DNA of 18,085 bases. Origin: Bacteroidales bacterium. GTDB taxonomy: Bacteria; Bacteroidota; Bacteroidia; Bacteroidales; UBA932. Numbering within the stretch: the first letter of the stretch is position 1; each line of letters opens with the position of its first letter. The position numbers and the translations under genes are program-made. The notes beneath the pieces are model-generated. The model was not told the origin of the DNA. It searched no databases and worked only from the letters and a program-made list of their open reading frames with translations. The DNA lies in NCBI GenBank assembly GCA_024689525.1, contig JAILDI010000034.1:1-18085 (forward strand), in the 5' to 3' direction. Shown in pieces: positions 7,427 to 13,986 of the stretch.

Positions 7427-8521
7427 ATGAAAAATAACCGATATTGCGTAATCATGGCCGGCGGCTCCGGACGCCGCTTCTGGCCCATCTCCAGGGAGGA
7501 CCGCCCCACCCAGTTCCTCCGTGTGGCCGATATGGGCCGCACACTTCTGGACCTCACCTTCGAGCGCTTCGCCAAGATCGTCCCGGAAGAGAATATCCTG
7601 GTGGTAACCCTTGAAAAGTATGCCGGTGCCGCCCGCGAAATCCTCCCCCGCTTAAAGCCCGAAAACCTCATTCTGGAGCCCTACAGCCGTGGAACCGCGC
7701 CCTGTATGGCATACGCCGCATACACGCTGATAAAGCGCAATCCGGACGCCGTGATCGTGGCCACCCCGTCGGACCAGGTGATCCGCGACGACTTCCTCTT
7801 CACCCGCACCATCAACGAATCCTTCGCCTACGTGGAAGAGCACGACGTGCTGATGACCCTGGGCATCGTTCCCAAGAGTGCCGATGTGAACTTCGGCTAC
7901 ATCCAGGTAAAGGAAGGCAAGAACGCCTACCTGAGCGGCAAGCCCCTTAAGGTGAAAACCTTCACGGAAAAACCCGACGAGGAGCTGGCGAAGGTATTCT
8001 TCCGCACCGGCGAGTTCTTCTGGAACTCCGGCGTGTTCCTGTGGAGCGCCAAGACCATCGTGGGCGAGCTGGAACGCCTCCTGCCTGAGGTTACATCGCA
8101 GTTCACGGGCTGGGAGCAGGCCATCGGCACTCCCGGCGAACCGGCCTTCATCGAACGCTCATACGGCGACTGCCCCAAGGTTTCCCTGGACTACGGCGTG
8201 ATGGAGCGCACGGACAAAGCCTGGCTCTACCCCGCCAAATTCGGCTGGACGGACGTTGGCAGCTGGGAGGCCCTCTATCGGCTTATCCCTGAAAAGGACA
8301 GTTCCCGCAACGCCGTGAACACCTTCGCCCACATCCTGGACGACTGCACGGACAGCATCGTCATATCGAAACACAAGGATAAACTCCTGGCCGTAAAGGG
8401 CCTCAAGGACTACATCGTGGTGGACACGCCGGACGCCCTCCTCATCTGCCCGAAGGACGAGAAGGTGTTCCACGACTTTATGGCCGGTATGGCAATGCCG
8501 GACTACGAAAAGTACCGCTAG
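7427..8521 (+). CDS. manC: Mannose-1-phosphate guanylyltransferase (GDP-mannose pyrophosphorylase)
   Basis: This cytoplasmic enzyme joins mannose-1-phosphate and GTP to give GDP-mannose for capsule, O-antigen or protein glycans, and for the GDP-fucose route. The nucleotidyltransferase signature GGSGRRFWP is at residues 12-20, followed by RPTQFL (26-31), EPYSRGTAP (84-92, where most relatives have RNTAP), FGYI (156-159), FTEKP (179-183), FFWNSG (197-202) and GWTDVGSW (273-280). At 364 residues it has the transferase and the left-handed helix region but not the C-terminal isomerase (cupin) domain of the long bifunctional form. It is the last gene of the cdaA unit. Its stop codon overlaps the stop of the opposing GH2 gene within CTAG (8518-8521). 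Confidence 0.95.
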   Translation: MKNNRYCVIMAGGSGRRFWPISREDRPTQFLRVADMGRTLLDLTFERFAKIVPEENILVVTLEKYAGAAREILPRLKPENLILEPYSRGTAPCMAYAAYTLIKRNPDAVIVATPSDQVIRDDFLFTRTINESFAYVEEHDVLMTLGIVPKSADVNFGYIQVKEGKNAYLSGKPLKVKTFTEKPDEELAKVFFRTGEFFWNSGVFLWSAKTIVGELERLLPEVTSQFTGWEQAIGTPGEPAFIERSYGDCPKVSLDYGVMERTDKAWLYPAKFGWTDVGSWEALYRLIPEKDSSRNAVNTFAHILDDCTDSIVISKHKDKLLAVKGLKDYIVVDTPDALLICPKDEKVFHDFMAGMAMPDYEKYR

Positions 8522-10884
8522 AGAAGCTTCAGCGTGGCTTTCGAAAGGCCTTTGCTCTCCGCCGTGAGGGTGAAGGCCTCTCCTTTTTTAAGTATTATGG
8601 CCGATGCCATCCCGCCGAAAGCCGGGATGGAGGTCTCCCGGAAGCTCCGGTGCGATGTGGGATCTCCGGCGTCGGTGGCAATGACCTGCGCCCCGCCTTT
8701 AACCTTGAAAGTGATAAGGTTCGATGCGTCCGGCACCAGCGTCCCGCGGGCGTCCACGATACGGGCCGACACATACACCAGCTCCTCGCCCACGTAATCT
8801 GTCTCCAGAACGATGCGCTTGGCCTTTCCGGCCGTGCGCACCTCTTCCTCCGCCCACTTGACGCCGCCCTTGTATGCGACGACCTTGAGCGTTCCGGGCG
8901 CGTACACGACATCGTCCCAACGGATGCGATAGCCCTCCCTGGGCTTGCGGCCCAGCGACTTCCCGTTAAGGAAGAGCTCAGCCTCGTCGCCAGAGGTGTA
9001 CACGTGCACCGGCGTCACCTCGCCCTTGCGGCCGGGCCACGTCCAATGCGGCAGAATATGCGCTACAGGCATGTCGGGGGCCCATCGGCTCTGATAAAGC
9101 CAGAAGCGGTCCTTGGGGAATCCGGCAAGGTCGATAATGCCGAAATAGCTGCTGCGGGAAGGCAGCGGCTCCATGCTCACGCGCTGGCCCCAGCTCTCGA
9201 ACATCGCTATGGCCTGCGCCTTCTCCTCCTCCGTGTGGAAGTTGGTGAGAACGGTAATATCCAGATTATACGGCGTGGGCTCTCCAAGATAGTCGTAGCC
9301 CGTCCACACAAACTCTCCTGCGCACTCCGGCACCTGATCCTCGTAGCCCCACTCATAGTCCGGGCAGGATGCCCAGGCCGGGGCGTAAAGGTCGTACGAA
9401 CTCACCTGGAAAGGCGCTCCGAAGTTCCATCCTTCGGCCTTGTCGTCGCTCACAGGGAAGCGGTAATACCCCCTTGTAGATATGCAGGAGGCCGTTTCGC
9501 TGCCGTAGAAAGGCTGGCCGGGGTGCGTGTCGCGGAACTGCGCGTAAAGGTGGGGTTTGTAATTGAATCCATATATGTCGATGGTGCCGGCATAGTCCTG
9601 GCTTGCAGCCCAGGGATTGTCGTTGCCGGCGGTGGTAGGACGCGTGGGGTCTTCCCGATGGCAGATGTCCGTGAGCATCTGAGGCACCCACCAGCGGGTG
9701 GGATCCCCCTGCTCGCCGCACTCGTTGCCTATGCTCCAGGCGATGATGCAGGGATGGTTGCGGTCCCGGTGGATCATATCCACAAGGTCCCGCTCCGCCC
9801 ACTGGTCGAACAACTTTGCATAGCCGTTTTCCTTCTTGGGCCAGGTCCACGTGTCCGTGAACTCGTCCAGCGCCAGGAAGCCCAAGCTGTCGCAAAGGTC
9901 CAGGAACTCCGGCGCCGGAGGGTTATGAGTGCAGCGGATGGCGTTGCAGCCCATCTCCTTGAGCTTGAGCAGGCGGCGCACCCAGGCGTCCTGGTTCCAC
10001 ACGGCGCCCAGCGCGCCCGCATCGTGATGCAGGCACACGCCCTTGAGGAAAGTTTTCACGCCGTTGAGGTAGAATCCATCGGCCCTCCATTCCGCTGTAC
10101 GGATGCCGAAAGGCGTTTCGTACACGTCGACCAAGCCATCGGCCTCAACCGTGGTTTCGGCAATGTATACTGCCGGAGCAGAAGGGCTCCAGCGCTGAAG
10201 ACCCTTCGTTTCTATCCTCATCTTTACGACTCTTCCGTCATACATTTGGCCATCTACGGTAGCCTCATAAGGGAATCCTTTGATGCGCGTGGTTACCTTG
10301 CCGCTACAGGGCTGTTTCATGCGAAGAGTTACTTCCACATTCACAACGTCGCCGTCGGTAGTTACATACGTTCCCCAATGGGCAACTCCCACGGCGGGGC
10401 TGCGAACCAGCCACACGTTGCGGTATATGCCGCCTCCGGGATACCAGCGGCTGGATTCCGGGAGGGTGTTCAGCGCTATTTCCACTTTATTGCTACCTTC
10501 GTGCAGGTACGGAGTGATTTCCGCGGCCCACGAGATATAGCCATAGGGGCGCGAAACAACTTCCTGCCCATTCACAAAAAGGCTGGCACCGGACATCGCC
10601 CCGTCCACTTCCAGGCGCACCACGCCTTCCAGGTCCTCCTTGCTCACCTGCAGCGTCTTGCCGTACACGGCCTGGCCCCACCAGGGCAGCTTGCCGGTTT
10701 CGCCGGGATACTCCTGCGTGAATTCGCCCTCAACGGCCCAGTCGTGGGGCAGGTTGAGCACACGCGAGGCTCCGTCCTTGGTGAAAGTCCATCCGTCGTT
10801 GAAGGGCTCCCGGCCTGCGGGCTGGGCGCAGAGGGGCGGCATCGACATAAAAGCCAGCAATAGAAGAGGGAGTAGTTTCCGCAT
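8518..10884 (-). CDS. Secreted glycoside hydrolase family 2 beta-galactosidase-like enzyme
   Basis: A 788-residue exported GH2 enzyme, most likely a beta-galactosidase acting in the periplasm or at the cell surface; other GH2 specificities cannot be excluded. A signal peptide (residues 1-20, probable cut LCA|QP) is followed by the jelly-roll sugar-binding domain (about 25-165), an Ig-like domain (about 166-265) and the TIM barrel (about 268-600). The acid/base glutamate is E388 in WSIGNECG and the nucleophile is E463 in YGSETAS. A DUF4982-like beta domain (about 618-685) and a final Ig-like domain (about 688-788) complete it, a common Bacteroidales layout. It stands alone, without SusC/SusD partners in the window. 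Its promoter (-7 box TATCTTCG on the minus strand) lies 18 bases upstream of the ATG. Its stop is shared with manC in CTAG and no terminator separates the converging genes. Confidence 0.93.
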   Translation of the reverse strand: MRKLLPLLLLAFMSMPPLCAQPAGREPFNDGWTFTKDGASRVLNLPHDWAVEGEFTQEYPGETGKLPWWGQAVYGKTLQVSKEDLEGVVRLEVDGAMSGASLFVNGQEVVSRPYGYISWAAEITPYLHEGSNKVEIALNTLPESSRWYPGGGIYRNVWLVRSPAVGVAHWGTYVTTDGDVVNVEVTLRMKQPCSGKVTTRIKGFPYEATVDGQMYDGRVVKMRIETKGLQRWSPSAPAVYIAETTVEADGLVDVYETPFGIRTAEWRADGFYLNGVKTFLKGVCLHHDAGALGAVWNQDAWVRRLLKLKEMGCNAIRCTHNPPAPEFLDLCDSLGFLALDEFTDTWTWPKKENGYAKLFDQWAERDLVDMIHRDRNHPCIIAWSIGNECGEQGDPTRWWVPQMLTDICHREDPTRPTTAGNDNPWAASQDYAGTIDIYGFNYKPHLYAQFRDTHPGQPFYGSETASCISTRGYYRFPVSDDKAEGWNFGAPFQVSSYDLYAPAWASCPDYEWGYEDQVPECAGEFVWTGYDYLGEPTPYNLDITVLTNFHTEEEKAQAIAMFESWGQRVSMEPLPSRSSYFGIIDLAGFPKDRFWLYQSRWAPDMPVAHILPHWTWPGRKGEVTPVHVYTSGDEAELFLNGKSLGRKPREGYRIRWDDVVYAPGTLKVVAYKGGVKWAEEEVRTAGKAKRIVLETDYVGEELVYVSARIVDARGTLVPDASNLITFKVKGGAQVIATDAGDPTSHRSFRETSIPAFGGMASAIILKKGEAFTLTAESKGLSKATLKLL

Positions 10885-10902
10885 ATTAGTTTCAGCTTTT
10901 TG

Positions 10903-10910
10903 CGAAGATA
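10903..10910 (-). promoter_or_regulatory. -7 box of the GH2 gene
   Basis: Read on the minus strand the sequence is TATCTTCG, one base from the Bacteroidetes -7 consensus TAnnTTTG, placed 18 bases before the GH2 start codon. No convincing -33 element is visible. Confidence 0.55.
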
Positions 10911-10927
10911 CGAATTTTTTCCGTATC
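10907..10927. repeat. Inverted repeat between two divergent promoters
   Basis: GATACG (10907-10912) and CGTATC (10922-10927) are mirror copies around 9 bases, mostly T on the + strand. Each arm is part of a -7-like box on its own strand: TATCTTCG leftward for the GH2 gene, and TATCTATA (10924-10931) rightward toward the broken gene at 10937. It may simply reflect back-to-back promoters, or it may be an operator. Confidence 0.45.
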
Positions 10928-10936
10928 TATACGCCT

Positions 10937-11119
10937 ATGTAGCGTTTCCTTTCGGTCTTTATAGCTCTGATGGCGGTGTGTTTCACATCGGCCTCACAAA
11001 ACAACCCATTTGAGATAGAAGACTCCTGCTACCCGCTTTACACACGCGCGGAGATGCTAGTGGGACAGCCCGGATTTCAGGCGGCGGACATATCTAGATT
11101 AAGGAGCGTGGAAGTTTAA
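10937..11119 (+). pseudogene. 5' remnant of a periplasmic TPR-type signalling gene, with stop at codon 2
   Basis: An ATG at 10937 is followed at once by TAG (10940-10942). After that the frame is open for 58 codons to a TAA at 11117-11119. The translation begins RFLSVFIALMAVCFTSASQ, a clear signal peptide, and continues NNPFEIEDSCYPLYTRAEML and VGQPGF. From memory this resembles the mature N-terminus of Bacteroidetes exported TPR proteins that continue into LuxR-type regulators or sensor kinases; the family call is therefore tentative. A decayed -7 box, TATCTATA (10924-10931), lies 5 bases before the ATG, the same layout as thrA and cdaA. Similarity to the family fades around 11085-11099, where the 3' end of the opposite-strand pilus operon begins. 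The gene is thus both stopped and truncated. Confidence 0.6.
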
Positions 11120-13975
11120 CGTCCACTGGTCAAGGCCATTGGCGTTGTGGGCCTGATTGTTCTGCTCGCGCTGGAAGTCCACAGCGTGGCGGGCGGTGAG
11201 GTCGCCGATGGTTACTTCGGCATACCAGTCGTCGCGCCAGGTGTGCTGGCCGTCTTCAGGGGCGTTGTTGATACCACTGGTGGCGTGGTAGAAGCGAAGC
11301 TTATAGCTTTCTTGCAGCTCCGTGAAATAACCGCTGTTGATGGCTCGGTAAATGCCGATGTGATAACCCGTAGTGGTACTACCCATCTTGGCACTAGCTG
11401 CGTCAGCATACGCAAACTCGAATCCTTGATAGCCGTCGAACTCGGGCTTCTCTCGACCTTGAACTTCCGTGGTTCCGTTCACATTGAACCCCACACGGCC
11501 GGTATTGGCAGGATCCGTGGTGGCTACATCGCCATAGATGATACCGCTCTTGAAACGGTCGCTGGTAGGATAGTTGTTGTTACCCAGATTCGTCTCGAAA
11601 CTTCCGGCAGGAATGAACAGGTACCACCTGTTCTGAGTTGCAGAACCGCTTATTTGCTGGGCGAAATCAAGATTAGCGTCGGCAACGTATGTGACCGTGG
11701 CCGAATAATGGCTTCCCTTGAACGTCTGGGTTAAGAACGGCACCCTATAGGTTGTAACGCCGTCTGTTGTCCCAACCCTATAGGTGTTCTGAGCAAGATT
11801 ACAGGTTATCGACGTTGGCGTTACACCCTCCTCGGTCAGGGAGACAGTCACGCTTCCGGTCTGGCGCACGGTCTTGAATTCCACATAGTGAAGGCTGTTT
11901 CCTGCACCGTAGTAGTCGGACGCCTTGATGGTTACAGTGGCAAGGTCGCCGTCCTGGAATACGGGCACGCCGTTTTCAAACGAGCCGTTTGCGTCCACAA
12001 AGTAGTCGTTATGCACGTAGATCGTGGTTTCGCTGTCGGTGGTGTTGGTCTTGAACTCACAGGGAATCACACGGTAACGGTTGCCGTTTACCACCTTTAT
12101 GGCGGCGGCGGAATATTCGGTATGCCCCAGAGTCTTTATGTACTGGAACGAATTCTCGCCGTTAAGGCTCGGAACAATGGACGTTCCAACATTCACCGGA
12201 AGCTGGTTCAACGAGGTGTTGGGATATATGGATTTCTTTGCCGGCTCCAGCGTAAAGGAGAACGGGAACATATTCTCGTTAATACCGTCCGGAATAAGGA
12301 GATTGGCAGTAACCGTGCTGTTGGCGGTTGAAGGCACCACGTCCGTACAGTCCACAATGAGGTCATACTTGGAACGGAGCACAATGGTAACATCCCTAAA
12401 CAGGGTCTCAGAACCCGCCAATTCGCTAATATACAGACGGATTACGGCCGTCTTCGGCTGACTGGGATTAAGGCCGGAAAGCGTATATGTTACGGGACAG
12501 TAATCGTCGGCAAGAGTGGTGCCGGAAACAATTGCAGGAGCCGGGGACGATGCAATGATACCGTCCGGGTCCGACATTATCCTGAACCTCAGATTCTGGT
12601 TCTGAAGGTCTCCGTCCACCGTGATGGCCTTTGCGTGCAAATCGTTCTTCGCGCCGTCGGAATTGTACATAAGGTATGTCTTGTTCACGAACAGACGCCT
12701 TTTCCCGTTACCATCACTTACATTGTTAACGCCTTCAGCAAGGATTGAAGCCGAGATGTTGTTGGTGGCCGGTTTGCTCGCCGCCTCTCCAGCAGATGCA
12801 TAACCCTTGAACGAGACTCCGTCGATACTGATCTGGTAGCTGAAATTACGGAGAATATCGTAGTATGTGGAAACACCCGAAGCCATACCCGGCTCATAAC
12901 CCTCGGTATCTTTGAACATAATGTCAACCTTGTAATAGCGGTTGTTATAGGTTACGTTCGGATTAACGCTTGTATCTACAAAAGTGCCTTTGACTATGAT
13001 GTATGTCTTTCCCTTGCTCGCTCCTTCGGAATTAGGACTCTCGTACATATACAGCGGGGTGGGATTGGCCAAAGACCCAACTGACGTGAACGTGAGTCCT
13101 CCGTCACCGGATGAACCGGCGGCGGGAGCTAGACTTGTCCAGGTTTCATTAAGCGGCTGGTATCCACGATAACCCTGCAGGTCGTGCAGGTTGTGGTAAT
13201 TGACCATCGTAAAGGTCGATGAATGATCGACAATGGTTCCGGTCCTGTTATAGAACTTCACGAAGCCGCCGGTTGCAGTATTGTACGCTGCCACACAACC
13301 TTTTTCCGGAACGTTGACCAGCGCGAAAGAATTAAGGGTGAAGTTGGATTGCAGCGTGTTTCCGGCAACAACCGTAAATTTTGCAAAGTTTCGAAGCAGA
13401 GGCACGCGGTAGAAATGTGTTCCCTCCACGATTTCATTCACCTCTTCACGGGCCCAGTATGCGTCAACATTATTGGCAACTGTGATACCTTTCATAAATG
13501 TTCCTTCCGAGCCATAGGTGTATGCCTGAGAAACAACACTATCGTAGCTTGAGGCGTCCACGGCAACAAAATGAAGCCTGCGCTTGTTCCGGGACTGAGT
13601 AATCTCTATGGAGAACACTGTCTCATCATCGGCAACCGCCATATTGTTGGGGTCGATATTGGACGGCTGAGGGTCGGCCACTACCGCCATATCCCTCTCC
13701 AGATAAAAGCCGTACTCATCAAAGACATATACGCAGAGCTTAAGGCCGTCGCGCTTTTCGTCGGTCATTTCGCCGAACGACTTGGTTGCCACCTGCTCCT
13801 GACCCCAGCTGTCGTACTCCTTGAAATTACCGGCAACGCTGAAGGTCACCTTCACCTTGTGGCCGTCTCCCGCCTCGGGCGAAATCTGCTCCACGGGCGA
13901 CAACTCCTCCTGGCACGACGCCATAAACAGCGCCGCTCCAAGCATAAGGAATAAGTATTTAAATGTCTTTCTCAT
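11099..13975 (-). CDS. DUF4906/fimbrillin-like surface lipoprotein (958 aa)
   Basis: A large lipoprotein, last gene of the three-gene pilus-like operon. The lipoprotein signal ends in MASC (C21), and the acidic CQEE that follows resembles the Bacteroidetes surface-export signal, so an outer-surface location is likely. The N-terminal module (about residues 41-430) has the fimbrillin-like pattern: VKVTFSVAG, ATKSF (63-67), a strand with LCVYVFDEYGFYLE, then RNFAKFTVV (195-203), YYDILRNFSYQISIDGV (371-387) and PATNNISASIL (402-412), which resembles DUF4906-type proteins of Bacteroidales. The rest (about 430-958) is beta-rich, probably several Ig-like domains, with no motif I recognise. Its size points to a tip or minor pilus component rather than the repeating stalk. 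It starts 11 bases after the previous stop, with AAGG in the gap as a weak ribosome site. Confidence 0.75.
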   Translation of the reverse strand: MRKTFKYLFLMLGAALFMASCQEELSPVEQISPEAGDGHKVKVTFSVAGNFKEYDSWGQEQVATKSFGEMTDEKRDGLKLCVYVFDEYGFYLERDMAVVADPQPSNIDPNNMAVADDETVFSIEITQSRNKRRLHFVAVDASSYDSVVSQAYTYGSEGTFMKGITVANNVDAYWAREEVNEIVEGTHFYRVPLLRNFAKFTVVAGNTLQSNFTLNSFALVNVPEKGCVAAYNTATGGFVKFYNRTGTIVDHSSTFTMVNYHNLHDLQGYRGYQPLNETWTSLAPAAGSSGDGGLTFTSVGSLANPTPLYMYESPNSEGASKGKTYIIVKGTFVDTSVNPNVTYNNRYYKVDIMFKDTEGYEPGMASGVSTYYDILRNFSYQISIDGVSFKGYASAGEAASKPATNNISASILAEGVNNVSDGNGKRRLFVNKTYLMYNSDGAKNDLHAKAITVDGDLQNQNLRFRIMSDPDGIIASSPAPAIVSGTTLADDYCPVTYTLSGLNPSQPKTAVIRLYISELAGSETLFRDVTIVLRSKYDLIVDCTDVVPSTANSTVTANLLIPDGINENMFPFSFTLEPAKKSIYPNTSLNQLPVNVGTSIVPSLNGENSFQYIKTLGHTEYSAAAIKVVNGNRYRVIPCEFKTNTTDSETTIYVHNDYFVDANGSFENGVPVFQDGDLATVTIKASDYYGAGNSLHYVEFKTVRQTGSVTVSLTEEGVTPTSITCNLAQNTYRVGTTDGVTTYRVPFLTQTFKGSHYSATVTYVADANLDFAQQISGSATQNRWYLFIPAGSFETNLGNNNYPTSDRFKSGIIYGDVATTDPANTGRVGFNVNGTTEVQGREKPEFDGYQGFEFAYADAASAKMGSTTTGYHIGIYRAINSGYFTELQESYKLRFYHATSGINNAPEDGQHTWRDDWYAEVTIGDLTARHAVDFQREQNNQAHNANGLDQWTLNFHAP

Positions 13976-13986
13976 TCGTTTGCCTT

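Larger units (their letters stand above)
10885..11098. other. Intergenic region between the GH2 gene and the pilus operon
   Basis: This stretch of 214 bases holds the GH2 promoter, the GATACG/CGTATC inverted repeat and most of the signalling-gene remnant. No hairpin with a T run is visible downstream of the pilus operon on the minus strand, so pilus transcripts may read on toward the GH2 gene. Confidence 0.6.

Noticed and set aside
8650..10863. Long open frame on the + strand opposite the GH2 gene (about 737 codons)
   Set aside because: The translation has no domain pattern and mirrors a well-supported GH2 enzyme with catalytic residues. GC-rich codon use on one strand readily leaves the opposite strand open.
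10640..10942. Open frame on the + strand across the GH2 start region
   Set aside because: It runs antisense through the GH2 signal-peptide region and ends at the TAG at 10940-10942; no family features. The remnant reading downstream is in a different context and better supported.
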